Origin: DYJE01 sp041660385
GTDB taxonomy: Bacteria; Desulfobacterota; Desulfobacteria; Desulfobacterales; Desulfolunaceae
Reading direction: 5' to 3'
NCBI GenBank assembly: GCA_041660385.1
Contig: JBAZWJ010000002.1
Coordinates: 1-64,000, forward strand
DNA: 64,000 bases
Shown here: positions 34,009 through 41,345 of the stretch, in pieces
Layout: the number at the start of each line of letters is the position of its first letter
Position numbering within the stretch: position 1 is the first letter of the stretch
The notes under the pieces: model-generated
Told to the model about the DNA's origin: nothing
The model's database searches: none
Seen by the model: the letters and a program-made list of their open reading frames with translations, nothing else
Translations under genes and position numbers: made by a program

Positions 34009-34455
34009 TTAAATAAAGCTGTTTCCATGGACAAGTGTGATGATGAAAAGATACCTCAGGCATTTGCCCGTAAAAACAAGTGGAAAGAACCACACCATGG
34101 GAACTTTGAGCGTCCCGCCCACAAGACAAAGACCATCACCGATAAATGGAAGCCAGGAAAAGAACAGGGACCAGACCCCATATTTCATGAATGCTCCATG
34201 AGCTTTTTCGATGGTTTCGGGTTTGAGCCGAAGAATATTCCGGGTCAGGCGATCGCCTCCGTAAAAGCCGATGGCGTAAGTACTCAAGGCTCCCAGGACG
34301 TTGCCAGTGGTTGCGATTCCAAGCAGAAACAGAGGATTGTAAGATTTCATTACCAGGGCTGCAAGCAGCCACTCTGATCCAACCGGCACGAGTGTTGCTG
34401 CAAGGAAGCTCCATAAAAAAAGATAGATATAACCGTTGGATATAAGCCAGAGCAT
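34009..34455 (-). CDS. YqaA/DedA-like (VTT-domain) inner-membrane protein
   Basis: A 148-residue polytopic protein. Family features: LVPVGSEWLLAALVM near the N-terminus, GNVLGALSTYAIGFYGG, an amphipathic AHGAFMKYGVWSLFFSWLPFIGD (the Gly-rich loop before the last helices) and GTLKVPMVWFFPLVFTGKCLRYLFI. Members share the VTT/SNARE-associated fold linked to lipid scrambling and membrane homeostasis. Length is normal for the short YqaA group. No ribosome site is visible before the ATG. It is about 170 bases downstream of the glycan-type operon in the same direction as that operon, but upstream of it in transcription order. Confidence 0.85.
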   Translation of the reverse strand: MLWLISNGYIYLFLWSFLAATLVPVGSEWLLAALVMKSYNPLFLLGIATTGNVLGALSTYAIGFYGGDRLTRNILRLKPETIEKAHGAFMKYGVWSLFFSWLPFIGDGLCLVGGTLKVPMVWFFPLVFTGKCLRYLFIITLVHGNSFI

Positions 34456-34506
34456 TATTTTATTAGTTGAATAAGGTTAATAAAAAATAATTAATTATTG
34501 TCGCTT

Positions 34507-34541
34507 GATCACCAGGCGGGCTTGGAACCCGTCGCTACGGG
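34507..34541. repeat. REP-like palindrome, diverged (GATCACCAGGCGGG...)
   Basis: GATCACCAGGCGGGCTTGGA followed by ACCCGTCGCTACGGG matches the 208-240 copy including its GATCACC lead-in, but with several substitutions in the right arm. It lies in the 34456-34907 spacer, which otherwise holds the nested palindrome and terminator listed next. Confidence 0.6.
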
Positions 34542-34642
34542 TTGCATCTATCTTCGTATCATCGTGATGCAACAAGTTGTTTTTAACTTGTTTTGATCGA
34601 AAGAACCACCTTGATTTTTGCTTTGTATAATGATTTGGCATC

Positions 34643-34756
34643 AATGCCGTTTCCTTGTTTATGGTTATGCGGGGCAGGGCGACCAGCGGGTTGCCCCTAC
34701 GGTCATCGCATAAATAAAATGAGCGTCGTAATAATATTTCTTAAGGAAACGGCATT
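34643..34756. repeat. Nested palindromic element of 114 bases
   Basis: Outer arms AATGCCGTTTCCTT (34643-34656) and AAGGAAACGGCATT (34743-34756) are perfectly complementary. Inside lies a second palindrome with GGGGCA (34671-34676) and TGCCCC (34692-34697). The right arm plus GGAT recurs with one mismatch at 62558-62575. Perfect terminal inverted arms around an inner repeat resemble a small non-autonomous (MITE-like) or composite REP element. Confidence 0.65.
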
Positions 34757-34828
34757 GGATTTGGTATTATCATGTTAGACAGTTGAGACGGGTTCCAGAC
34801 CTGCTCCCATGCGTTGAGAACTGGAACA

Positions 34829-34858
34829 AAAAAGGCCCTGCCGGAGCAGAGCCTTTTT
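34829..34858 (-). terminator. Strong intrinsic terminator of the 41-codon gene
   Basis: AAAAAGGC (34829-34836) and GCCTTTTT (34851-34858) enclose a further CTGC/GCAG stem and a CGGA loop. Read on the minus strand, the T-run continues for six bases. It lies about 50 bases past the stop of the small minus-strand gene at 34908. Between them is another small inverted repeat, CCGATAA/TTATCGG. Confidence 0.85.
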
Positions 34859-34907
34859 ATTATTTAACTACCGATAAGATAGCGAATTTATCGGAGTATT
34901 ATGGTTA

Positions 34908-35033
34908 TCAGTAAGTTTTCGGTGGCCATTTCAGGGTGTAATTAAAAAGTTCATTTTCGATTTTTCTTACAGCCTTTCCAATGGTTTTTACTTTACGGAT
35001 ATTTTTTTCAACTTCTTTAATTATTGTATTCAT
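34908..35033 (-). CDS. 41-residue small protein with its own ribosome site and terminator
   Basis: The ATG at 35033 is preceded by TGGAGG at five bases, among the best ribosome sites in the window, and the gene is followed by a strong intrinsic terminator. The product begins MNTIIKEVEKNIRKVKTIGK and ends LFNYTLKWPPKTY. Heptad-like spacing of I/V/L with many Lys and Glu predicts one amphipathic helix with a short aromatic-Pro tail; there is no membrane segment. No family recognised. Being an isolated monocistron argues for a genuine small protein (or a leader peptide of a small RNA) rather than a chance frame. Confidence 0.65.
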   Translation of the reverse strand: MNTIIKEVEKNIRKVKTIGKAVRKIENELFNYTLKWPPKTY

Positions 35034-35220
35034 AATAACCTCCAGGTCGTTGGTTATGGTTTTGTAAAACCGTTTAGAACAAGTTAATACAAAAATGATG
35101 CAATGCAACATAAAATTATAAAAAAATATTCTGGATCTCGATAAATAAATATCAAGAAAGGCTGACGCGAGTGTTGGAGTTGTTTAAATTTGCAAGGATG
35201 AAATATGTTTTTTCGATATG

Positions 35221-35265
35221 TTACGTTTGTAGGGGCGGGTTTGGAACCCGCCCCTACAAACGTAA
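35221..35265. repeat. 45-base perfect REP-like palindrome
   Basis: Two 21-base arms (35221-35241 and 35245-35265) are perfectly complementary around TGG. The inner part carries the GTAGGGGCGGGTT / AACCCGCCCCTAC core. The perfection beyond the core (TTACGTTT / AAACGTAA) marks this as the least-decayed copy in the window. It lies about 85 bases past the typA stop, in a 315-base spacer without other content. Confidence 0.85.
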
Positions 35266-35348
35266 TTCTTGCAAAATATTTTTCTCTTATAAAGGCTGGG
35301 AGAAGAGACTCCATTGAAAAAGTCAAATCAGGTGATAACGGGACTGGT

Positions 35349-37178
35349 TCAATCGGTTTGTCCGGTATTTCTGTATCTGTCTTTAATCCCGAGAGTCGCC
35401 TTTCTCATGCGGATTGTTAAAGGCGTAATTTCCACCAGTTCGTCGTCACGGATGAAGTTGATGGCCTGTTCAAGAGTAACAGGCTTGATGGGTGAGCAGA
35501 TCACATGCTCATCTTTGCCGGACGCTCTCATGTTGGTCAGCTTTTTCTCTTTGCAGGCGTTGACGTTGAGGTCGTTATCCTTGTTATGCTCGCCCACAAT
35601 CATTCCTTCGTAAACAGGGACTCCCGGAACGATGAAAAGGCGGCCTCTGGGTTCAAGGTTGAAAAGGGCGTAGGGTATAGCCGTTCCTCTTCGGTCACAG
35701 ACAAGAGAACCTGTGAACCGGCTGGGGAATTCCCCACGGAATTCTTCATAACCTGCGAAAAGGGAGTTCATGATTCCTGTACCCCGTGTATCGGTCAGGA
35801 ATTCATCCCGGTAACCGATGAGTGCCCGTGAAGGGATGGAAAATTCCATGTTGGTGCGGCCTTTCCCGTTGTTCACAAGGTTTACCATCTTTCCTTTGCG
35901 GATGGAGAGCTTTTCAGTGACAATGCCCATGAAGTTTTCATCGCAGTCTACATAAAGCTTTTCAATGGGTTCGAGTTTAGCCCCGTCTTTGTATTTGAAG
36001 ATAACTTTGGGTCGTCCAACACAAAGTTCGAAACCTTCTCGACGCATCGTCTCGATCAGAATGGCCAGCTGGAATTCACCTCTGCCTTTAACGACGAAGC
36101 TGTCTTTTTCATCAGTCTCTTCTATTTGTATGGCCACATTGAGAAGGGTTTCCTTCTCCAGTCTTTCCCTGATTTTTCGAGATTGAACGAGTTTGCCATC
36201 CTGACCGGCAAAGGGCGAATCGTTAATTTTGAACCTCATTGATACTGTGGGTTCGTCCACGGTGATTCTCGGAAGGGCAAGAGGATAAAGTTTGTGGCAG
36301 ATAGTGTCCCCGATCTGAAAATTGTCGATGCCTGAAATGACAGCGATATCTCCAGGTTGGACGTTAGGACAGTCGGCGAGTGAAAGCCCGATGTATGACT
36401 GGAGTTTTCCTATTTTGAACGGAATGCTTTCGTTGTCTTTGTCCACACAGACAAGCGGGTCTTTGAATGACACGCCTTTGTTGTAAACTTTTCCGATAGC
36501 AAGCCGACCCAGGTAATCGGAATAACCCAAATCCGAAATGAGCATTTGGAAAGGAGCTTCGGAATCATAGGTGGGCGGGGGAATCTCTTTTATGATGGTG
36601 TCAAAAAGGATATCCAGGTTCGTACCTTTTTCTTCCTTTGTTTTCTGGGCAACACCATCTCGTCCAATGGCGTAGAGGTAAGTGAAATCCAGTTGTTCGT
36701 CAGTTGCATCAAGGTCAATGAAAAGATCGTAAATTTCATCCAGAACTTCTTCAATACGGGCATCCGGTCTGTCGATTTTGTTGATAACGACGATAACCCT
36801 CAAGCCTGCTTCAAATGTTTTTTTCAAAACAAACCGTGTCTGGGGCAGAGGGCCTTCAGATGCGTCTACCAGAAGAACAGCTCCGTCAACCATGGACAGA
36901 GCCCGTTCCACTTCTCCGCCGAAATCAGCATGGCCTGGGGTGTCAAGGATGTTTATTTTAACTGGCCCCCTCTGCACTGAACAGTTCTTCGCCGAAATGG
37001 TGATGCCTCGTTCACGTTCAAGATCCATGCTGTCCATGATTCGTTCATCAACGCTCTGGTTTTCACGGAACAATCCGCTTTGTCTGAACATGGCGTCCAC
37101 CAGGGTGGTTTTCCCATGGTCAACATGGGCTATGATTGCAATATTTCTAATGTTTTCGTTACTCGTCTTGTTCTTCAT
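35349..37178 (-). CDS. typA: Ribosome-associated GTPase TypA/BipA
   Basis: A 609-residue translational GTPase that binds the 70S ribosome, active in stress and ribosome assembly. G motifs: AHVDHGKTTLVDAMF (P-loop), ERGITISAKNCSV (switch I), DTPGHADFGGEVER (switch II), NKIDRPDAR. An EF-Tu-like domain II and EF-G-like domains III and V follow, then the TypA-specific C-terminal domain ending with VYEGMIVGEHNKDNDLNVNACKEKKLTNMRASGKDE, a segment found only in this family. Domain IV of EF-G is absent, as expected. AAGGA precedes the ATG. Monocistronic. Confidence 0.97.
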   Translation of the reverse strand: MKNKTSNENIRNIAIIAHVDHGKTTLVDAMFRQSGLFRENQSVDERIMDSMDLERERGITISAKNCSVQRGPVKINILDTPGHADFGGEVERALSMVDGAVLLVDASEGPLPQTRFVLKKTFEAGLRVIVVINKIDRPDARIEEVLDEIYDLFIDLDATDEQLDFTYLYAIGRDGVAQKTKEEKGTNLDILFDTIIKEIPPPTYDSEAPFQMLISDLGYSDYLGRLAIGKVYNKGVSFKDPLVCVDKDNESIPFKIGKLQSYIGLSLADCPNVQPGDIAVISGIDNFQIGDTICHKLYPLALPRITVDEPTVSMRFKINDSPFAGQDGKLVQSRKIRERLEKETLLNVAIQIEETDEKDSFVVKGRGEFQLAILIETMRREGFELCVGRPKVIFKYKDGAKLEPIEKLYVDCDENFMGIVTEKLSIRKGKMVNLVNNGKGRTNMEFSIPSRALIGYRDEFLTDTRGTGIMNSLFAGYEEFRGEFPSRFTGSLVCDRRGTAIPYALFNLEPRGRLFIVPGVPVYEGMIVGEHNKDNDLNVNACKEKKLTNMRASGKDEHVICSPIKPVTLEQAINFIRDDELVEITPLTIRMRKATLGIKDRYRNTGQTD

Positions 37179-37611
37179 AGTTCCTTTTTATATAAGCTGA
37201 TAAAAAAATGATAAGCCGTTGTATTTATATCTTCTAAGGGATTATATCAACCCGAATTGTATTATGTTGTTATTTTTTTTCAATGAATAGGTACATGATA
37301 CAATTTAATCAGGTTTTAGCACACGAATTTAGAATACACCTTTAAAGCGTTTTTTAAAATGGTTACGTGATACTTACCTTGATAATTTAGCCTTTTATGT
37401 GGTATGTAAATATACATTATTATAAATAAAGACTTTTTTGTTCTCATCAGATTTTTTTCAACACCTGTCATTAACATTCACTGACGAATTTCAGTGCCTC
37501 AACATTAGAAAACGATTTACCTGTCTGCAAAGCAAATAAACAGGAAGGTGTCTGTGTCAATGCCGTATCCTTCCCATGCGTCTTACACATCGTAATAACA
37601 GAGGTTGTAAA
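37179..37611. other. 433-base divergent spacer between typA and the heme-sensor chemoreceptor
   Basis: AT-rich, with two oppositely directed promoters expected. I found no near-consensus boxes, repeat or hairpin good enough to report. Confidence 0.4.
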
Positions 37612-39333
37612 ATGGAAAAAAAAGGTATGGGTATTCGTGTAAAGATTCTCGTTATTGCCACCATAGGGCCGCTTATTCTTGCCCTTGTCTTATCCGTTTT
37701 AAGGATTAAGGATATCCGTGCAGGTGCAGTTGATGCCGTTGTTGAAAAAAGCCGGGCGGTTGTTCATCTGGCCGAAGCGGTTAGAGAAAATATGAGCCAC
37801 AAGCTTGAACTTGGCGTTATAAAACCTTTTTCAGAAGTTGATCCGGCGAATATTATGGAGGTTGTTCCTATTGTGACCGCCCTTAATACTGCGAAAGTTA
37901 AAGCCGGTGAATTGAATTACACATTTCGTGCCCCGAAATTCAGTCCTCGAAATCCCGAGAACACGCCTTCCGAATTTGAAGGCAAGGTTTTGAAAGAGCT
38001 GGAAGCTAAAAATCTTGAAGAAAAAGTTATCGTGGACAATATGAATGTGTATTATTTCAAACCCATCAAGCTGACAAAGGAATGTCTGTTCTGCCATGGT
38101 GATCCGGCAGGAGAAAAAGATGTCGTGGGTGGAGTGAAAGAAGGCTGGAGAGAGGGTGAAATCCACGGGGCTTTTGAAATCATCAGTTCATTAAAAGAGG
38201 CGGAAGCCAAAGTATCCATGGCGAAAATATCCGTAACCGGATTCACCATTGCAATTCTTGGTGTTATTCTTGTTTTCGCGTGGATGATGATTCAGAAAAG
38301 TGTCATAACGCCTCTCCAACAATTTGAAAAAATAATCAAAGCCGTGGCCTCTGGGGATATGACACGGGAAGTTCAGGTGAAAAGTGATGATGAATTCGGA
38401 GTCATGGCACATGCTCTGGACTCCATGAGAAACGAACTGAAAAACATTTTCTCAACAGTGAAATCACGGGCTCTGAGTTTAAAGGATGCGGGAAAGAATC
38501 TTGGTGTGGTATCGAAAAAAATGACTGATAGTGCAAGCGAAACACTGGGAAAATCAAACAGCGTAGCAGTTGCTGCTGAAGAGATGAGCGTCAGCATGAG
38601 TACGGTCGCTGCGGCAGTGGAGGAGACATCCACCAATGTTTCGATTATTGCCAGCGCAGCCGATCAGATGATCACCACCATCAATGAAATCGCTTCACGA
38701 TCCGAGGTGGCTAATAAGAGCACGAAAGAAGCTGTGGAAAAATCGAAAACTGCTTCGGACAGAGTGGGTGAGCTTGGAAAAGCAGCCAGCGAAATCGGGA
38801 AGGTCACCGAAGCCATAACGGAAATTTCCGAACAAACCAACCTTCTTGCCTTGAACGCCACCATTGAAGCAGCAAGGGCAGGTGAAGCCGGTAAAGGATT
38901 TGCCGTTGTAGCTAATGAAATAAAAGAACTTGCACGGCAGACAGCCCATGCAACTTACGAAATAAAGCAAAAGATTGAAGGGATTCAAGCATCCACCAAA
39001 GCCACCATATCCCAGATCGGAGAAATTTCTGATTCGGTCAGCCATGTAAACGATATTGTGGGAGAAATATTTACAGCCATCGACGAGCAGGCTCATACCA
39101 CAAGAGAAATCGCAGGCAACGTAGGGCAGGCATCCATTGGAATCAGGGAGGTGTCAAGCAATGTTTCCGAAACGTCTATCGTCTCCATTGAAGTGGCGAA
39201 GGACATCGCACAGGTGAGCAGGCTTTCGGATGAAATGGCTAAAAACAGCTTAACCGTTAAAGACAGTTCGGGAAATCTTAATAACATGGCAGAAGAGTTC
39301 AGCAAAATGATGGATCGGTTCAAGACATCATGA
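37612..39333 (+). CDS. Chemoreceptor with Tll0287-like (DUF3365) heme-binding sensor
   Basis: A 573-residue methyl-accepting protein; GAGG lies seven bases before the ATG at 37612. Two membrane helices (about 8-27 and 205-225) flank a periplasmic Tll0287/DUF3365-type domain: RENMSHKLELGVI, LNTAKVKAGELNYTFRAPK, NPENTPSEFEGKVL and, at about residue 158, CLFCHGDP, a CXXCH c-type heme site with the GDP that follows in this family. A covalently bound heme suggests sensing of redox state or diatomic gases. HAMP (226-280) and a long signalling domain with ARAGEAGKGFAVVANEIKEL complete the protein. No CheR-docking tail. No che genes nearby. Confidence 0.93.
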   Translation: MEKKGMGIRVKILVIATIGPLILALVLSVLRIKDIRAGAVDAVVEKSRAVVHLAEAVRENMSHKLELGVIKPFSEVDPANIMEVVPIVTALNTAKVKAGELNYTFRAPKFSPRNPENTPSEFEGKVLKELEAKNLEEKVIVDNMNVYYFKPIKLTKECLFCHGDPAGEKDVVGGVKEGWREGEIHGAFEIISSLKEAEAKVSMAKISVTGFTIAILGVILVFAWMMIQKSVITPLQQFEKIIKAVASGDMTREVQVKSDDEFGVMAHALDSMRNELKNIFSTVKSRALSLKDAGKNLGVVSKKMTDSASETLGKSNSVAVAAEEMSVSMSTVAAAVEETSTNVSIIASAADQMITTINEIASRSEVANKSTKEAVEKSKTASDRVGELGKAASEIGKVTEAITEISEQTNLLALNATIEAARAGEAGKGFAVVANEIKELARQTAHATYEIKQKIEGIQASTKATISQIGEISDSVSHVNDIVGEIFTAIDEQAHTTREIAGNVGQASIGIREVSSNVSETSIVSIEVAKDIAQVSRLSDEMAKNSLTVKDSSGNLNNMAEEFSKMMDRFKTS

Positions 39334-39371
39334 TCAATGATTCATGCTGGTAATTTTGATCTCGGTACACT

Positions 39372-39415
39372 GGCCGGTCACGGACATTAGATTAGTCCAT
39401 GGCTGGCCTTTTTTT
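39372..39415 (+). terminator. Intrinsic terminator after the heme-sensor chemoreceptor
   Basis: GGCCGGTCACGGAC (39372-39385) pairs imperfectly with GTCCATGGCTGGCC (39395-39408), and a run of seven Ts follows (39409-39415). It begins 39 bases after the stop. Confidence 0.7.
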
Positions 39416-39489
39416 CTCATTTTGTATTCATCATGTTTTATGATAGGAACATTAATAATGAATAATTTGCAGAGGTATAAATATAATCC

Positions 39490-39855
39490 GTGAACAGACC
39501 CACATACAAAGAACTGGATAACAAGATCAACGAAGCAAAAACCGCTGTGACCAAAGGAGCTGTCAACCTTATTAATCCTGAATCTGTGGCTTCCGACGCC
39601 ATACAACTGGGTTATCTCCTTGAAGCAGAGCTGCCGGATGTTTTACTTTCCGTTCTTTCCAACACAAAGCCTGACCATTACGCAGGCAAAAGGCCACCAT
39701 CCCGCTCCTACGAGAACAAGATCATTATGAACGAGCTTTTTGCGTTCAGAATACGCTCTGATCGCTTTCAGTGTAAAATTTATCTGAAATTCACATTGTT
39801 CGACGAGGAGCTCTTCTTGATTTCGCTTCATAAAAATAGAAACAAAGGGGATTAA
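39490..39855 (+). CDS. Putative toxin-like partner of an MqsA/YgiT-type antitoxin
   Basis: A 121-residue protein starting at GTG, only three bases before the downstream antitoxin-like gene. It has two parts: an N-terminal helical region (PTYKELDNKINEAKTAVTKGAVNLI) and a C-terminal HYAGKRPPSRSYE, then ELFAFRIRSDRFQCKIYLKFTLFDEELFLISLH, which I recognise as a recurrent pattern in small proteins next to HTH-zinc-ribbon genes. It does not have MqsR sequence features. Toxin activity is inferred from gene order and size only. The nearest AGAGG lies 14 bases before the GTG, rather far. Confidence 0.6.
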   Translation: MNRPTYKELDNKINEAKTAVTKGAVNLINPESVASDAIQLGYLLEAELPDVLLSVLSNTKPDHYAGKRPPSRSYENKIIMNELFAFRIRSDRFQCKIYLKFTLFDEELFLISLHKNRNKGD

Positions 39856-39858
39856 GAT

Positions 39859-40224
39859 ATGACAACGAAAAAATGCCCCTGTGGCAAAGGCGAAATGAAC
39901 CTGACGACCCGTGAGAAGAAAACCTGTTGCAACGGAGTGGATGTGCAAGTGACGTCTGAGGCCTATGTGTGCCCTTGTTGCGGAATCGAGGTGGGAACCG
40001 TGGTTCAGGCTTCGGAAGCTCAGAAGACGATAGCTGATGAATACAGAAAAAAAACGGGCATGCTCACCGGCGATGATATTAAACATTTCAGGATGGACCG
40101 TGGACTTTCTATGAAACAACTGGCCGATCTGATGAACGTTTGCGAAACAAGCGTTCAAAAATGGGAAAACGGACTTGTTCAGGATTTTACCATGGATAAA
40201 CTTCTTCGAAAGATTCTGACCTGA
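39859..40224 (+). CDS. MqsA/YgiT-like antitoxin: zinc ribbon plus XRE helix-turn-helix
   Basis: A 121-residue protein. The N-terminal zinc ribbon has two Cys pairs (KKCPCGKG and AYVCPCCGIEVG) around a beta hairpin, as in MqsA and YgiT-type zinc fingers. An XRE helix-turn-helix follows: IKHFRMDRGLSMKQLADLMNVCETSVQKWENGLV. This is the usual build of an autoregulating antitoxin. The gene follows its presumed toxin by three bases and shares a base with mutY (TGATG), so all three are probably co-expressed. A solitary regulator is the alternative. Confidence 0.82.
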   Translation: MTTKKCPCGKGEMNLTTREKKTCCNGVDVQVTSEAYVCPCCGIEVGTVVQASEAQKTIADEYRKKTGMLTGDDIKHFRMDRGLSMKQLADLMNVCETSVQKWENGLVQDFTMDKLLRKILT

Positions 40225-41297
40225 TGCCTGCTTTAAAAAATGAATCAGGTTTTGTTGACAAGCTTCTCCGCTGGTTTAACGCAAATCAGAGGACCATGCC
40301 CTGGAGGGAAACAAAAGATCCCTACAAAATATGGCTTTCGGAAGTGATGCTTCAGCAGACCCAGGTGGATACGGTCATTCCTTATTACAATCGTTTTATT
40401 GAACAGTACCCCGATTCTGAAAGCCTTGCCTCAGCCCATGACGACGACGTGCTGAAACTATGGGAAGGCCTGGGGTATTACAGGCGGTGTCACAACTTCA
40501 TCCAGGCTGTGCGGGATGTTAACACCCATTATGGCGGGAAAGTTCCCGATGAGCCCGAACGCTTCAAACAGCTCCCTGGTGTGGGTGACTACACCACTGC
40601 TGCCGTGATGAGTATCGCGTACAACCATGTCCTTCCTGTCGTGGACGGCAATGTGATCCGTGTGTTTACCCGCTTTTACACGATCAGTGATGATGTGGGA
40701 AAGGCAGCTACGAAAAAAAACATCCTTGATCGGATGACCCGGTTGATACCTGAAGATGCACCCGGTGATTTCAATCAGGCTGTTATGGAACTTGGCGCGA
40801 TAGTCTGCACTCCGAAAAATCCTCGCTGCGATGAATGCCCTGTTTCAGAATACTGCGGAGCATTTCAAACCCAAACCACAGCTCTTTATCCCGTTATCTC
40901 AAAAAAACAGAAAATTCCCGAATATCAGGTTATCTTGGGCCTGATTATGAGAGAGGGAAAATTCTTGATCCAGAGGCGTCCTGATGTAGGGCATCTTGCC
41001 GGATTATGGGAACTGCCGGGAGGAAAGATTTTTGAAAACGAACCCCCGGAACAAGCTTTAAACAGAAAATGCAGAGAAGAACTCGATCTTCAGATTCAGG
41101 TCCATGAAAAGCTGGCTACGGCAAGTCATGTTTATTCTCACTTTAAAATTCATGTTTCGGTCTTTCTCTGCGATGCAGGTGATCAAAAAGAAAGGCCCCT
41201 TAAAAGCCAGATGTTGAAGTGGATTTCATCGGAAGAAATTTCTTCATATGCATTTCCTTCGGTGAATCACAAGTTGTTTGAAAAAATGGATCTATAA
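40224..41297 (+). CDS. mutY: Adenine DNA glycosylase
   Basis: A 357-residue base-excision enzyme that removes adenine mispaired with 8-oxoguanine. The catalytic core has MPWRETKDPYKIWLSEVMLQQTQV with the catalytic Glu, helix-hairpin-helix LPGVGDYTTAAV, and VVDGNVIRVFTRF with the catalytic Asp. The iron-sulfur loop reads C-X6-C-X2-C-X5-C (CTPKNPRCDECPVSEYC). The C-terminal NUDIX-like domain for 8-oxoG recognition (from about 230) includes GHLAGLWELPGGKIFENEPPEQAL, close to a functional NUDIX box but with Lys for the conserved Glu of REuxEE. Its ATG overlaps the antitoxin-like gene's stop, an unusual upstream partner for mutY. Confidence 0.95.
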   Translation: MPALKNESGFVDKLLRWFNANQRTMPWRETKDPYKIWLSEVMLQQTQVDTVIPYYNRFIEQYPDSESLASAHDDDVLKLWEGLGYYRRCHNFIQAVRDVNTHYGGKVPDEPERFKQLPGVGDYTTAAVMSIAYNHVLPVVDGNVIRVFTRFYTISDDVGKAATKKNILDRMTRLIPEDAPGDFNQAVMELGAIVCTPKNPRCDECPVSEYCGAFQTQTTALYPVISKKQKIPEYQVILGLIMREGKFLIQRRPDVGHLAGLWELPGGKIFENEPPEQALNRKCREELDLQIQVHEKLATASHVYSHFKIHVSVFLCDAGDQKERPLKSQMLKWISSEEISSYAFPSVNHKLFEKMDL

Positions 41298-41345
41298 AAC
41301 TTTATAAGTTACAGAAACAGACTTGAATTAAACCAGAGGAAGACA

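Noticed and set aside
33943..34377. A 144-codon plus-strand frame
   Set aside because: Antisense of the YqaA-like membrane protein, whose minus-strand sequence is clearly coding; the plus frame has no family features.
35205..35420. A 71-codon frame containing GAGLEPAPTN
   Set aside because: This peptide is the translation of the GTAGGGGCGGGTT palindrome.
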